From contig NZ_JAVBHX010000003.1 of NCBI RefSeq assembly GCF_030732065.1, positions 186,001-250,000 on the forward strand: a stretch of 64,000 bases of DNA, given 5' to 3'. The translations under genes were made by a program, and so were the position numbers. Numbering within the stretch: position 1 is the first letter of the stretch; every line of letters starts with the position of its first letter. The notes beneath the pieces were generated by a model that had not been told where the DNA came from, made no database searches, and was given only the letters and a program-made list of their open reading frames with translations. Below, piece after piece: positions 13,824 to 25,745 of the stretch. Origin of the DNA: Oceanimonas aquatica (GTDB taxonomy: Bacteria; Pseudomonadota; Gammaproteobacteria; Enterobacterales; Aeromonadaceae).

Positions 13824-15167
13824 ATGAGTAAAATTAAAATCTACGGGATAACGATGAAAGTGTTTGCATGGATAGGTATTTCGTTATTGATATTGGTTGC
13901 TGCTTATTGTTTGGTGGTGTTTGCTTTCTCTTCTTATGTGAGCAGCCCTGGTTCATATAACGCTACTGCTTATAACAGCAAGCTGAGTAATCAGTATTAC
14001 AAGCAGGATGGAAAAGTCATTTATGTGCTGGATGGTAACTTTTTTCAGGTTGGAGGCACAGAAGTAGCAGGAGCGGATCCTGATACGTTTACGGTAATAG
14101 ACAAGTTCTACGCCAAAGATAGCAACAACATCTATTACAACGGTGAGCCTGTTGCAGGTGTCAGCCCTGGATCAGTAACGTCTGTTGCACTTGGATTTGA
14201 TAAAAAAGCTGTCGATACGGGTTACCTTATCAGTAATGAAAAGGTCTTTTGCTACGGTGAGGTCATTGCAGGCGCTGACGCGGAATCTTTCCTTTACCTT
14301 CATGGTTCCTACTCCATGGATAAGGATTATCTGTATCACTACATTGATAATAAAACTCCGCTTACAACAAAACCTGCAGCTATTTCCAGGGCCAACGACC
14401 GCTACATCAGGCATGGTGAACAGGTGTTGTATCTCGGAAAAGTGATCAGTCATGACGCCAGCAGTTTTAACATTATTGATGACGAATACGCCAAAGATGC
14501 ACTCCATGTTTACTCTAATGGTGACTTTGTTGAAGGCATGGTGCCCGAGGGTTTTACTGTTATCTCGCCTTATTACAGAAAAGATAAAAATCAGGCTTAT
14601 TACTTTAATACGCCCATTCCTGACAGTGATCCTGCCAGCTTCAAGGTGCTGAATAATGCCGTTTCAAAGGATAAGAGTAATGTTTATTATAATGGCTATA
14701 TTGTTGAAAACAAAAAACCATTGGAAGTAGCGCGCTCTGAAGCTGATGATCTGCAAAAATTATGGAAGTGGAGAGCACTACACCTGAACGCGACCACTGT
14801 GATACTGGTTCCCAGTGACGATGTTACAGATATTACCAACGATTATTATGTCTATAACAATGAAGTTTATTCCAGAGCTGAAAAGCTGGCTGGCATTAAT
14901 CCTGAGGATGTTATCGTTCTGGATGAGAATGACAAGGCATTTGTCCGCATAGATGATCAGGTGTTTTATTATGGTACTGTTATTTCAGGTGCAGATCCAA
15001 AAACCTTTACTGTCATCTCGAATCGTTTTTCAAAAGATGCCAGTCACGTGTATTGGAGCGAGCACAGAGTAACAGATGCCAACCCAGCAACCTTTGAATA
15101 TAAAGATAATTTGTATGCAGGTGAAAACGAAGCGGGTGAGTATGTTTTAAAAATGGCGGAGTATTAA
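13824..15167 (+). CDS. DKNYY-repeat protein with N-terminal membrane anchor
   Basis: The 447-residue product has one hydrophobic segment near residues 11-33 and then a long array of DKNYY-family repeats: units of roughly 40-50 residues such as FYAKDSNNIYYNGEPVAG and RFSKDASHVYWSEHRV, each with K/D-x-x-x-V/I-Y-Y. DKNYY proteins are surface-type proteins of unknown function. The second Met (13854) gives a signal-anchor start directly and may be the true one; neither start has a strong ribosome binding site. It is more AT-rich than its neighbours and stands alone, which suggests recent acquisition. Confidence 0.8.
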   Translation: MSKIKIYGITMKVFAWIGISLLILVAAYCLVVFAFSSYVSSPGSYNATAYNSKLSNQYYKQDGKVIYVLDGNFFQVGGTEVAGADPDTFTVIDKFYAKDSNNIYYNGEPVAGVSPGSVTSVALGFDKKAVDTGYLISNEKVFCYGEVIAGADAESFLYLHGSYSMDKDYLYHYIDNKTPLTTKPAAISRANDRYIRHGEQVLYLGKVISHDASSFNIIDDEYAKDALHVYSNGDFVEGMVPEGFTVISPYYRKDKNQAYYFNTPIPDSDPASFKVLNNAVSKDKSNVYYNGYIVENKKPLEVARSEADDLQKLWKWRALHLNATTVILVPSDDVTDITNDYYVYNNEVYSRAEKLAGINPEDVIVLDENDKAFVRIDDQVFYYGTVISGADPKTFTVISNRFSKDASHVYWSEHRVTDANPATFEYKDNLYAGENEAGEYVLKMAEY

Positions 15168-15262
15168 GAGTTTGAATTTCGAGCATAAGAAAAATCTGCG
15201 GTGTTACAATGCCGCCCAGGTGGCGGCGGTGTGTGCGGCCATTGATTATGTGTTGGCTTCCC

Positions 15263-15757
15263 ATGATTAAGCCCATTACTCGCCTGGAGTTTGACGCCTT
15301 CTGGCCTGTGTTCTCTCGGGTTATTCAGGCTCAGGAGACCTATGCCTTTGACCAGAATATGACGCCGGAACAGGCGTATCGGCTGTGGTGCGAGTTGCCG
15401 CTGAACACCTTTGTGTATGTGGAGCAGGGTGAGGTACTGGGCTCTTATTACATCAAGGCCAATGCCGCCGGGCCAGGCAGCCATGTGTGCAACTGCGGTT
15501 ATATGGTGTCCGAACAGGCAAGAGGCAAGGGCATTGCCCGCGCACTGTGTGAGCATTCCCAGCAGCAGGCGCTGGCGCTCGGCTTTGAGGCCATGCAGTT
15601 TAACAGTGTGGTTTCCACTAACGAGGTGGCTGTACGGCTGTGGCAAAAGCTCGGCTTTGAGATTATCGGCCGGGTGCCCAAAGCGTACCGGCACGCCCGG
15701 TTCGGTTATGTGGATACCTTTGTGATGTACAAATGGCTGGCTGACGATGCAGGTTGA
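15263..15757 (+). CDS. GNAT family N-acetyltransferase
   Basis: The 164-residue protein shows the GNAT acetyl-CoA pyrophosphate loop in VSEQARGKGIARALCEHS (Q/R-x-x-G-x-G/A near residue 91) and the late KLGFEIIGRVPKAYRH segment. The start at ATG 15263 gives the usual family length; the frame is open upstream without a better start. It overlaps the next GNAT gene by 11 bases, so they are cotranscribed and translationally coupled. The acceptor substrate cannot be predicted from sequence. Confidence 0.8.
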   Translation: MIKPITRLEFDAFWPVFSRVIQAQETYAFDQNMTPEQAYRLWCELPLNTFVYVEQGEVLGSYYIKANAAGPGSHVCNCGYMVSEQARGKGIARALCEHSQQQALALGFEAMQFNSVVSTNEVAVRLWQKLGFEIIGRVPKAYRHARFGYVDTFVMYKWLADDAG

Positions 15758-16157
15758 AACCTTAACCGTTGAAGAGGTGTTGCCGGTGCGCCATGAAGTG
15801 CTGTGGCCGAACGAGTCGATGGCGTTTTGCCGTGTGGCGAATGACGATGCCGGTGAGCACTTTGGCGTGCGGAAAAACGGCGAGGTGGTCTGTGTGGCCT
15901 CGGTGTTTTTTAAGGGTGACAGGGCGCGGTTACGCAAGTTTGCCACCAGAACCGCCTGTCAGGGGCAGGGAGTTGGCTCTACGGTGCTTGAGTTTTTGAT
16001 TGCGCATTTGCGTGCACAGGGTGTGAAGCTGTTCTGGTTTGATGCCCGAGCATCGGCCATTGCGTTTTATGAACAATTTGGCTTTGCGGTGGACGGGGAG
16101 CGGTTTTACAAACATGGGGTGGCGTATTTTCGGATGAGCCGGGTTTTGCAGGGTTAA
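15747..16157 (+). CDS. GNAT family N-acetyltransferase (ElaA-like size)
   Basis: The 136-residue protein has the acetyl-CoA loop CQGQGVGSTVLEFLI near residue 72 and ends with ASAIAFYEQFGFAVDGERFYKHG, the typical GNAT C-terminal motif (FYEQFGF). Its start lies inside the preceding GNAT gene. It is a compact single-domain enzyme of the type that acetylates small amines or proteins. Substrate unknown. Confidence 0.8.
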   Translation: MQVETLTVEEVLPVRHEVLWPNESMAFCRVANDDAGEHFGVRKNGEVVCVASVFFKGDRARLRKFATRTACQGQGVGSTVLEFLIAHLRAQGVKLFWFDARASAIAFYEQFGFAVDGERFYKHGVAYFRMSRVLQG

Positions 16158-16208
16158 AGGGTTTTATTTTACATAAAAAATGGTGGGGCGAAATTGTTTT
16201 GAGTGACA

Positions 16209-16254
16209 GGTTGCCGCGTTGCGGCAATTTGCGGGCTGGCAGCCCGCGCTCCAG
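16209..16254 (+). repeat. Intergenic palindromic repeat, copy 1
   Basis: A 46-base unit made of two hairpins (TTGCCGC/GCGGCAA and GCGGGCT/AGCCCGC) that recurs exactly at 16512-16557. The gene-free stretch 16158-16563 consists of these copies, one further palindrome and unassigned sequence. Confidence 0.85.
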
Positions 16255-16480
16255 TGATTGGGGTTGTTTTTGTTAGCAGTATGCACTTCAGCCAGATGCG
16301 CATGAGCTTATGGAGGAGGGCAAAGGGTCCGCGCCAGCGACCCTCTGCGCCAAGGATGGCGCAGCGGAGCCTCCACGGATGGATTCACGGCGTGTCGCTG
16401 GAGTGGCTCTTTGTGCGACGAAGTTACACGCTCCTGCAGGCGACTTGCGATGGTTTAAGCGGCGGGGGAGTTTGGGTATG

Positions 16481-16505
16481 CATTCCCACGCGGAGCGTGG
16501 GAATG
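16481..16505 (+). repeat. Perfect 11-base-arm palindrome
   Basis: CATTCCCACGC and GCGTGGGAATG round GGA. This is like the CATTCCCACGC repeats scattered through many gammaproteobacterial genomes. Confidence 0.8.
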
Positions 16506-16511
16506 GGTGGA

Positions 16512-16557
16512 GGTTGCCGCGTTGCGGCAATTTGCGGGCTGGCAGCCCGCGCTCCAG
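16512..16557 (+). repeat. Intergenic palindromic repeat, copy 2
   Basis: Identical over 46 bases to 16209-16254 and ending seven bases before the hisI stop codon; it may also serve as the 3' structure of the his transcript. Confidence 0.85.
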
Positions 16558-16563
16558 ATTTAG

Positions 16564-17164
16564 TTACTTGCTGTGGCGCTCCTTGAGCTTGGCCATCACG
16601 TCGGCCAGCTCCAGGCCTTCCTGTTGCAGCAGCACGGTGAGGTGGTAGAGCAGATCGGCAGATTCGTTCACCAGCTCGTCCTTGTCATGCACGGTGGCGG
16701 CCAATGCGGTCTCCACACCTTCTTCACCAACCTTTTGCGCAATGCGCTTGGTGCCTCTGGCATACAGGCTGGCGGTGTAGCTGGACTCCGGATCGGCACC
16801 CTTGCGGCTGGCAATCACCTGTTCCAGCTCGGCGAAAAAGGTCAGCGCCGGGGCCTGCTGCTCGTTAAAGCAGGACACGGTGCCCAGGTGGCAGGTGGGA
16901 CCCACCGGCTCGGCCTGCACCAGCAGGGTGTCGTTGTCGCAGTCGGTGCAAATGTCTTTCAGCTTCAGCACATGGCCGGAGCTTTCGCCCTTGGTCCACA
17001 GTCGGTTTTTGGTGCGGCTGAAAAAGGTAACATGACCGGTTTCCTGGGTTTTGGTCAAGGCCTCATGGTTCATGTAGCCCAGCATCAGCACCCGGCCGGA
17101 CTGGCCGTCCTGCACAATCACCGGCATCAGGCCGTCTACCTTGTCCCAGTCCAGCTTGCTTGCA

Positions 17165-17172
<8 letters not shown>
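16564..17172 (-). CDS. hisI: Bifunctional phosphoribosyl-AMP cyclohydrolase / phosphoribosyl-ATP pyrophosphatase
   Basis: The 202-residue HisI(E) carries the cyclohydrolase domain first (residues 1-115, with [16 protein letters not shown] and the metal-binding CDNDTLLV) and the all-alpha pyrophosphatase domain second (EEGVETALA near 148). It performs steps 2 and 3 of histidine synthesis. It is the last gene of the operon and overlaps hisF by eight bases. Length and domain order match enterobacterial HisI. Confidence 0.97.
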
Positions 17173-19243
<2,071 letters not shown>

Positions 19244-19247
<4 letters not shown>

Positions 19248-20314
19248 AATACCCCCTTGCTCGACGGCAGCTCGTTACCTTCCACCCGAATGGCCTGGCG
19301 CAGGGCGCGGCCAAAGCTCTTGAACACGCTTTCCACCATGTGGTGGGTGTTGTCGCCGGTCACCTTGAGGTGAATGTTGGCGGCCAGGCTGTCGCTCAAG
19401 CTACGGAAGAAGTGCGGCACCATTTCCACGGTGAGATCGCCGGCCTTGGGCTGCTTGAACTCGCCTTCAAACTTCATGTAGGGGCGGCCCGAGAGATCCA
19501 GGGTCACTGCCGCTTCACACTCGTCCATGGGCAGCACAAAACCAAAACGGCCAATGCCACGCTTGTTGCCCAGTGCCTTGCGCAGGGCCTCACCCAGGGC
19601 CAGGGCGGTGTCTTCCACCGTGTGGTGATCGTCAATGTGCAGATCGCCGTCCACTTTTACGTTGAGGCGAAAACCGCCGTGGGTGGCGATCTGATCCAGC
19701 ATGTGATCAAAAAAGTGCAGGCCGGTGCTGATCTGGCTACCGCCGCTCTGATCGAGATCCAGCCCCACGTGAATGTCGGTTTCCTTGGTGGTGCGGGTCA
19801 CTTCGGCGGTGCGGCCGCGGCTGGTGAGCCGGGCTACAATCTCGTTCCAGCCCAGATCGTTGTGGCCGTAGTGCAGGCCGGGCAGACCCATGTTCTCGGC
19901 CAGCTGCATGTCGGTGTGGCGATCGCCAATGACCCAGGAGTCGGTAAAGTCGATTTTGCCCTGCTGCAGATAGTCTTTTACCAGGCCCAGACGCGGCTTG
20001 CGGCAGGCGCAGTCATCGTGCTGAAAGTGGGGGCAGATCAGCACGTCATCAAAGCGCACGCCCTGCGAGGTGAGGATCTGCATCATCAGGTTGTGGGGGG
20101 CGTCAAAGTCTTCCTGGGGGAAGCTGTCGGTGCCCAGGCCGTCCTGGTTGGTAACCATCACCAGCCGGTAACCGGCGTTTTGCAGGGTCAGCAGGGCAGG
20201 GATCACGTTGGGCAAAAACGCCAGCTTGTCGAGACGGTCCAGCTGCTTGTCGACCGGCGGCTCTTCCACCATGGTGCCATCACGGTCAATAAAAAGAATG
20301 CGTTCCTTAGACAC
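19244..20314 (-). CDS. hisB: Bifunctional histidinol-phosphatase / imidazoleglycerol-phosphate dehydratase
   Basis: The 356-residue fusion has an N-terminal HAD phosphatase ([13 protein letters not shown] at residues 7-19, four zinc-type ligands in [14 protein letters not shown]) and a C-terminal IGPD domain ([13 protein letters not shown], the [10 protein letters not shown] metal motif). The fusion is typical of gammaproteobacteria. It starts directly at the end of hisC with no gap. Confidence 0.98.
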
Positions 20315-21373
20315 TTATTGCTCCTTTTGCAGTACGTCGAGTACCGCGTCCATTTCGGCACGGCTGCCGATAGTAATGCGAATGCAGTCGGCCAGGCCGG
20401 GCTTGCTTGCAAAGTCGCGCAATATGATACCGGCCCGACTCATTCGGGCAAACATTTCACTGCCGGGGGTAAAGCGCACCAGCAGGTAGTTGCCGTTGGG
20501 GGCGTACACGTCCTGTACCTGGGCATGCTGCGAAAGCTCCTCGGCCAGCTCGGTCTTGAGCCGGTTGATTTCGTCCACTCGGCTGCGCATCAGCACCAGG
20601 CCCTGATCGCTCAGGGCCTGAGCGGCAATCTGGGCCACCGGCTCGGCCACCGGGTAGGGGGCAATGACCTTCAGCAGCAGGCCAATCACTTCCGGGCTGG
20701 CCAGAGTAAAGCCGCAGCGAATGCCCGCCAGACCAAAGGCCTTGGACAGGGTGCGAATGATCACCAGCTCGTCAAAGTCGGTCAGCAGATCCACCTGGCT
20801 GTGTTCGGGGCAAAACTCGATGTAGGCCTCGTCCACCACCACCAGGGCACGGCCCTTGGCGGCGTTCAGCAAGCGCACCAGGCCGTCTCTGTCCACCAGA
20901 TCCCCGGTGGGGTTGTTGGGGGAGCAGAGGAAGACAATCTTGACCTCTTCGAGGCGTTCAATGATGGCGTCAAAGTCCGGCTGGCGGCTGTCGGTCAGGG
21001 GCACTTCCACCACGTTCACACCATTGGTTTCGGCGCTGATGGCATACATGCCATAGGTGGGCGGGCAGATCAGCACGCTGTCGGTGCCCGGCTCGCAAAA
21101 GGTACGGATCAGCAGCTCAATGCCCTCGTCACCGCCCCGGCTCACCAGTACCCGCTCGGCATCCACACCGGCATAGGCGGCATAGCGCTCAATCACCTGA
21201 GGCGGCTGGCACTCGGGGTAGCGGTTGAGGCGGGCGCAGTCCAGATTGAACTGGCCGCTGTCGGCGGCCTCGTTGGCGTTCAGCCAGATGTGACCCTGGC
21301 CGCCAATGCGGCGGGCGGACTGATAGGGAGTCAGTTGCTGCACTCTGGCCCGGGCCAGTTTAGTCAGGCTCAT
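20315..21373 (-). CDS. hisC: Histidinol-phosphate aminotransferase
   Basis: This 352-residue fold type I PLP enzyme has the Asp-x-x-Tyr segment [10 protein letters not shown] and the PLP lysine in [17 protein letters not shown]. It transaminates imidazole acetol phosphate with glutamate. Its start overlaps the end of hisD by four bases. Length is that of enteric HisC. Confidence 0.98.
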   Translation of the reverse strand: MSLTKLARARVQQLTPYQSARRIGGQGHIWLNANEAADSGQFNLDCARLNRYPECQPPQVIERYAAYAGVDAERVLVSRGGDEGIELLIRTFCEPGTDSVLICPPTYGMYAISAETNGVNVVEVPLTDSRQPDFDAIIERLEEVKIVFLCSPNNPTGDLVDRDGLVRLLNAAKGRALVVVDEAYIEFCPEHSQVDLLTDFDELVIIRTLSKAFGLAGIRCGFTLASPEVIGLLLKVIAPYPVAEPVAQIAAQALSDQGLVLMRSRVDEINRLKTELAEELSQHAQVQDVYAPNGNYLLVRFTPGSEMFARMSRAGIILRDFASKPGLADCIRITIGSRAEMDAVLDVLQKEQ

Positions 21374-22662
21374 GCTTGCTTCTCCAGTTTCGCCAGGCGC
21401 AGGGTCACGGCGTTTTTGTGGGCATCCAGGGTTTCGGTGGCGGCCAGCAGCTCCACTGCCGGGCCAATGGCGCGCAGCCCCTGCGGGCTCAGTTCCTGCA
21501 CGGTATAGCGGCGCTGGTAGTCGGCCAGCCCCAGGCTGGAATAGGTCCGAGCATAACCATAGGTGGGCAGGGTGTGGTTGGTACCACTGGCGTAGTCGCC
21601 CACCGACTCCGGGGTCCAGGCGCCGAGAAAGATAGAGCCGGCGTTTTTCAGTTTCGGCAGCAGGGCGCGGGGGTTTTCGGTCTGCACGATCAGGTGTTCG
21701 GGCGCGTAGGCATTGGAAATGATCGCCGCCTGCTCCAGGTTGTCGCAGATAAAGGTGCGGCTTTCACTCAGGGCCTGGCGGGCAATATCGGCCCGCGACA
21801 GCTCGGCCAGCTGGCGCTCGAGGGCCTCGTCCACCCTGTCGGCAAAGTCCGTGCTCGGGGTCACCAGGATCACCTGGGAGTCGGGACCGTGCTCGGCCTG
21901 TGACAACAAGTCCGAGGCAATAAAGTCGGCGTCGGCAAATTCGTCGGCAATCACCAGCACCTCGGACGGCCCGGCGGGCATGTCGATAGCGGCGCCGTTC
22001 ACATCGGAAGACACCTGCTGCTTGGCCTCGGTCACCCAGGCATTACCCGGGCCGAAAATCTTGTCGACCTTGGTCACGGTCTCGCTGCCGTAGGCCATGG
22101 CCGCCACCGCCTGAGCGCCACCAAGCGTATAGATGGCGTCTACACCGCAGCGCTGGGCGGTATAAACAATGGCATCGTTGATGGGGGGCGGTGAACACAG
22201 CACCACCCGCTCGCAACCGGCAAGGCGCGCCGGAATGGCCAGCATCATCACGGTAGACACCAGGGGCGCGCTGCCGCCGGGCACGTACAGACCCACATTG
22301 GTGATGGGCTGAAAGTGCAGCTCGCAGCGTACGCCGGGCGCGGTGTCCTGGATCACGGCCTCGGGCAGCTGGGCACGGTGAAAGGTCTCGATGTTAGTGA
22401 TGGCCAGCTCAATGGCGGCCTTCAGCTCGTCACTGACCCGCTCGCCGGCGACGGCGATTTCCGCTTCGGTCAGTTGCAGGCTGTCGCGCTCGGCTTTATC
22501 CAGGGTGCGGGTGAGTTCCAGCAGGGCGGCGTCGCCACCGTCACGGACCTTGGTGATAATGTCGGCCACCTGGGCCTCGCGGCCACTCTGCTCCAGGGCG
22601 GGCCGGCGCAGGGCAGCGGCCTGCTCGGCCGCGCTCAGTTGATTCCAGTCCAGGGTTTTCAT
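21370..22662 (-). CDS. hisD: Histidinol dehydrogenase
   Basis: The 430-residue zinc enzyme makes two NAD-dependent oxidations from histidinol to histidine. It shows [19 protein letters not shown], the [12 protein letters not shown] nucleotide region and the [12 protein letters not shown] metal segment, then YAPEHL with the catalytic Glu-His. It lies three bases after hisG. Standard length. Confidence 0.98.
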   Translation of the reverse strand: MKTLDWNQLSAAEQAAALRRPALEQSGREAQVADIITKVRDGGDAALLELTRTLDKAERDSLQLTEAEIAVAGERVSDELKAAIELAITNIETFHRAQLPEAVIQDTAPGVRCELHFQPITNVGLYVPGGSAPLVSTVMMLAIPARLAGCERVVLCSPPPINDAIVYTAQRCGVDAIYTLGGAQAVAAMAYGSETVTKVDKIFGPGNAWVTEAKQQVSSDVNGAAIDMPAGPSEVLVIADEFADADFIASDLLSQAEHGPDSQVILVTPSTDFADRVDEALERQLAELSRADIARQALSESRTFICDNLEQAAIISNAYAPEHLIVQTENPRALLPKLKNAGSIFLGAWTPESVGDYASGTNHTLPTYGYARTYSSLGLADYQRRYTVQELSPQGLRAIGPAVELLAATETLDAHKNAVTLRLAKLEKQA

Positions 22663-22665
22663 GGC

Positions 22666-23568
22666 TTACTCCATCATTTTCTCAATGGGCAGCACCAGAA
22701 TGGAAGAGGCGCCCAGGGCCTTGAGGCCTTCCATGGTTTCCCAGAACATGTCTTCGCTGCTCACCATGTGAATGGCCACCTGGTTGCTGTCGCCGGCCAG
22801 CTGCATGATGGTGGGGCGCTCGGCGCCGGGCAGCAGGTTGATCACGTCTTCCAGCTTGTCCTTGGGCGCGTGCAGCATGATGTATTTGCTTTCCCGCGCC
22901 TGTTGCAGACCCTGAATGCGGGGCAGCAGCTTGTCGATGATCTGTTGCTTGCCGGCGGCCAGGGGCGTGCCGTTCTGGATCAGTACCGCCTTTGAGCGGA
23001 AAATCACATCGGTTTCGACCAGGCCGTTGGCTTCCAGGGTGGCACCGGTGGACACCAGGTCACAGATGGCATCGGCCACGCCGGCGCGGGGGGCCACTTC
23101 CACCGAGCCGTTCAGCATCACGCTCTTGAACTTCACGCCCTGCTTGTCCATAAAGCGCTTCAGCAGCCAGGGGTAGGAAGTGGCGATGCGCTTGCCTTCC
23201 AGGCTTTGCGGGCCCTGGTAGTCAAAGTCGTCGGCCACCGCCAGCGACAGCCGGCAACCGCCAAAGTCCAGGCGCTTGAGCTCGTTGTACTCGGCGGTTT
23301 CACCGGTGGCCTGGCGCTCCATCAGGGTTTCTTCCAGCACGTTTTCACCGACCACGCCCAGATCGACCACGCCGTCCATCACCAGGCCGGGAATGTCGTC
23401 GTCCCGTACCAGCAGCAGATCGATGGGCATGTTTTCGGCATGGGCGATCAGTCGCTGCTCACGAATGTTGAGCTTGACGCCGCAGCCTTTCAGCAGCTTC
23501 TGGCATTCCTTGCTGAGACGACCGGATTTCTGAATCGCGATACGAAGACGGGTGTTATCCAAAGTCAT
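22666..23568 (-). CDS. hisG: ATP phosphoribosyltransferase (long form)
   Basis: At 300 residues this is the long HisG with the C-terminal ACT-like regulatory domain, so it should not need HisZ. It opens [19 protein letters not shown], and contains the PRPP-binding [14 protein letters not shown]. It is the first committed enzyme of the pathway and is normally inhibited by histidine. The ATG follows aaggaac. It is the first structural gene after the leader and attenuator. Confidence 0.98.
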   Translation of the reverse strand: MTLDNTRLRIAIQKSGRLSKECQKLLKGCGVKLNIREQRLIAHAENMPIDLLLVRDDDIPGLVMDGVVDLGVVGENVLEETLMERQATGETAEYNELKRLDFGGCRLSLAVADDFDYQGPQSLEGKRIATSYPWLLKRFMDKQGVKFKSVMLNGSVEVAPRAGVADAICDLVSTGATLEANGLVETDVIFRSKAVLIQNGTPLAAGKQQIIDKLLPRIQGLQQARESKYIMLHAPKDKLEDVINLLPGAERPTIMQLAGDSNQVAIHMVSSEDMFWETMEGLKALGASSILVLPIEKMME

Positions 23569-23603
23569 AAGCTGTGTTCCTTGTTGGTGATGTTGATCCT
23601 GAA

Positions 23604-23637
23604 AACGAAAAACCCCCGAAAGCGATGCTTCCGGGGG
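23604..23637 (-). terminator. his operon attenuator
   Basis: On the minus strand CCCCCGGAAGC and GCTTTCGGGGG form an 11-pair stem with an ATC loop, followed by TTTTTCGTTTT. It lies between the His-rich leader peptide and hisG, the position of the classic transcription attenuator. Confidence 0.93.
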
Positions 23638-23701
23638 TCATATATTCTGTCCTGCTGGAAGCCGCCAAGCGCAAGGTCTTCCAGAAAATCATTCTGAAAG
23701 A

Positions 23702-23749
23702 CTAGAGATGATGATGATGGTGATGCTTGGCGTTGTGCAGGAAGTTCAT
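23702..23749 (-). CDS. hisL: his operon leader peptide
   Basis: The 15-residue peptide MNFLHNAKHHHHHHL has seven histidines, six in a row. Stalling of the ribosome on the His codons when charged tRNA-His is scarce lets the downstream RNA fold as an antiterminator and allows transcription of hisGDCBHAFI. It resembles E. coli HisL in design but not in flanking residues. It is too short for ordinary gene finders. Confidence 0.93.
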   Translation of the reverse strand: MNFLHNAKHHHHHHL

Positions 23750-23789
23750 GATGCTGTATGGGCTCGTTCAATTCGTTGAAAACGCCATC

Positions 23790-23818
23790 ACCATAACAAG
23801 CCGGCACGACTTTGCCAA
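23790..23818 (-). promoter_or_regulatory. his operon promoter
   Basis: TTGGCA and TATGGT separated by exactly 17 bases, about 40 bases before the hisL start codon. The match to the sigma-70 consensus is good (five and four of six). Confidence 0.65.
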
Positions 23819-23819
23819 C

Positions 23820-24231
23820 CCCGGACAACAAGAAACTTTCCGGCACAAGAGAGCCTAAACATCCGCCAGGGGGGGGGCGTCGGACGGTGTCATGATTCAC
23901 TATTCTGGAAATAGGGTTTTTAGCAGTAATTATGAATACTTATTCAAAATGGCGTGGTGATATATATTGTATTCACTCGGGATGTGTCTTCTGTGCCGTT
24001 GGTGATCTTTCATTGCCGGGCCCATTGGCATGGAGCTTCAAACCGGCTTTGACTAAGGTTAACAGGCAAGGTTTTGTACAAAAAACAATCATTCCATGGA
24101 GGGGAGACCATTGAAGGACGAGTCGCACTGTCGTTGACCGCCACACTCAATGCCTTGAACCGCGAGAATTGCGCGGGGCTTGCCGCTTGGGGCGAACCTG
24201 CTGGTGGTAGTCAGGCAGGAGGAGAATCAGT
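23820..24231. other. Gene-free stretch between his promoter and porin
   Basis: No convincing gene is seen. It contains a run of nine G near 23870 and AT-rich sequence at 23900-23970. TTGACT near 24051 is a possible -35 for the porin, without a good -10 at normal distance. A ribosome binding site (aggagga) precedes the porin ATG. Confidence 0.4.
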
Positions 24232-25458
24232 ATGACATATCAAAAAACACTGGTGGCCACGGCCATCACGCTTGTGATGGCCGGCACCCCCTTCACGGTG
24301 CTTGCCGACACTCAGGAGCTGGAACAACTCAAGCGCCAGCTGGGTACCCTGCTCGATCGGGTCGAACAGCTGGAAGCCCAGGCCCGGGATGCCGAGGCGC
24401 GGGCCGATGCCGCCGAGGCCCGGTCCGGCAGTGTAAGCACGTCGTCGCCGGCCATCAGTTCGGGCAACGATAAAATACGGGTCTCGGTATCCGGCCACGT
24501 CAACCGGGCCATGCTGGTGGTAGACGATGGTGAAGAAACCGAACTCTACCATGTGGACAATGACAGCTCGTCCACCCGCTTAAGGGTGATCGGGGAAGGG
24601 GATGTCTCACCCGAGCTGACTGTAGGGACGGCCATTGAGGTGCAACTGGAGTCGAACTCTTCCTTTGCCGTCAGCCAGGACGACGAATCGCCGAGTGGCG
24701 ATACCATCTCCGACCGCCGGCTCGAAGTGTATTTCGACCATGAGAGGCTGGGTAAACTGTGGGTCGGTAAGGGCTGGACCGCCAGTGACAACAGCTCGGA
24801 AATGGACTTGTCCGGCACAGCGCTGGTCGGCTACTCCTCCACCGCCGATATCGCCGGCGGCATCAAGTTTCGGGATGATGCTGGTGACCTGAGCGATTCA
24901 ACCGTGGGTGACAGCTTTATCAACCTGGATGGCCTGGGCCGGGCAGACCGCCTGCGCTACGACACCCCCAGCTTTGGTGGTGCCAAACTGGCGGTCAGTG
25001 CCGTTGAAGACAGCGCCTGGGATGCGGCGCTCAGTTATTCCGCCGATTATCGCTATGGTAGCCTGGCCGCCGCCGTGGCGTATTCGGATCAGGAAAGCAA
25101 TGACGGCCAGGTCAATGGCTCGGCGTCGTTTCTGCACACCAGTGGCGTCAGCCTGACCGTGGCCGCCGGCGAGCGGGATGCCGGTGAGCAGGATCCCAAT
25201 TTTGTCTACGGCAAGCTGGGCTATCAGAACCAGTGGTTCAGTGCCGGCAATACTGCCATGTCCGTGGATTATCATGTCGCCAATCATGCCGAGTTCAGAA
25301 GCGACAAGGCCAGGTCGGTGGGGGTTCAGCTGGTGCAGAATGTCGACGACTGGGCGACCGAGCTCTATGTGGGCTATCGCAACTACGATCTTGAGCGGGC
25401 CGACGAGTCACTGGATGATGTCGATGCCCTGATTGCCGGTGCCCGGCTCAAATTCTAG
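24232..25458 (+). CDS. Outer-membrane porin with N-terminal coiled coil
   Basis: The 408-residue protein has a signal peptide (MTYQKTLVATAITLVMAGTP, cleavage about residue 25 after VLA), then a coiled coil of heptads (LEQLKRQLGTLLDRVEQLEA) rich in Ala/Arg, followed by a beta-barrel domain of alternating strands with GxY/F patterns and a C-terminal Phe (GARLKF), the outer-membrane insertion signal. This matches the DcaP-like/porin group with an N-terminal periplasmic coiled coil. The substrate is not predictable. It is followed five bases later by a small lipoprotein gene, so they form an operon. Confidence 0.8.
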   Translation: MTYQKTLVATAITLVMAGTPFTVLADTQELEQLKRQLGTLLDRVEQLEAQARDAEARADAAEARSGSVSTSSPAISSGNDKIRVSVSGHVNRAMLVVDDGEETELYHVDNDSSSTRLRVIGEGDVSPELTVGTAIEVQLESNSSFAVSQDDESPSGDTISDRRLEVYFDHERLGKLWVGKGWTASDNSSEMDLSGTALVGYSSTADIAGGIKFRDDAGDLSDSTVGDSFINLDGLGRADRLRYDTPSFGGAKLAVSAVEDSAWDAALSYSADYRYGSLAAAVAYSDQESNDGQVNGSASFLHTSGVSLTVAAGERDAGEQDPNFVYGKLGYQNQWFSAGNTAMSVDYHVANHAEFRSDKARSVGVQLVQNVDDWATELYVGYRNYDLERADESLDDVDALIAGARLKF

Positions 25459-25463
25459 GAGTC

Positions 25464-25607
25464 ATGATGAAAACAGGCATTTTGCTGCTTTTGCTGGCGC
25501 TGGCCGGCTGCAATGGCACTCCGGCTCAGTACCACAGCGAGCGGGAAATTCCTGAAGGTCCCGGCTTGCTGACCGGGGAGGATGGCGCCTACTTGTATCA
25601 GCGGTAG
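25464..25607 (+). CDS. Small lipoprotein
   Basis: The 47-residue product has a signal peptide MMKTGILLLLLALAGCN with lipobox LAGC, so the lipid-bearing Cys is residue 16, leaving a mature peptide of only about 32 residues. It follows the porin stop by five bases (taggagtc gives a ribosome binding site) and was probably missed by length filters. It may be a porin-associated peptide; no known family is recognised. The second ATG (25467) is an equally possible start. Confidence 0.7.
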   Translation: MMKTGILLLLLALAGCNGTPAQYHSEREIPEGPGLLTGEDGAYLYQR

Positions 25608-25745
25608 GCGTCTTCAAGAGCCGCCACGTTAACAGCTTTTTTTGCTGGCGGTGCTGCCCCTGCTGGGATGCGGGCCAGCCGGCGCCGTTGTTTGGGCTGA
25701 TGTGGCGGGAGTGTCCCGGGCCGCCCCGGGACGGTGCTGCTTGGT

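Noticed and set aside
19340-21508. A very long open frame antisense to hisB-hisC (722 codons)
   Set aside because: It is a by-product of high GC and codon bias in the his genes; it has no ribosome binding site and its sequence is low in complexity. Other long antisense frames (for example opposite the diguanylate cyclase and thrS) are rejected for the same reason.
25641-25745. A second lipoprotein-like frame after the 47-residue lipoprotein gene (lipobox LLGC)
   Set aside because: Its only start would be a TTG directly after a stop, without a ribosome binding site; it looks like chance or decayed sequence.
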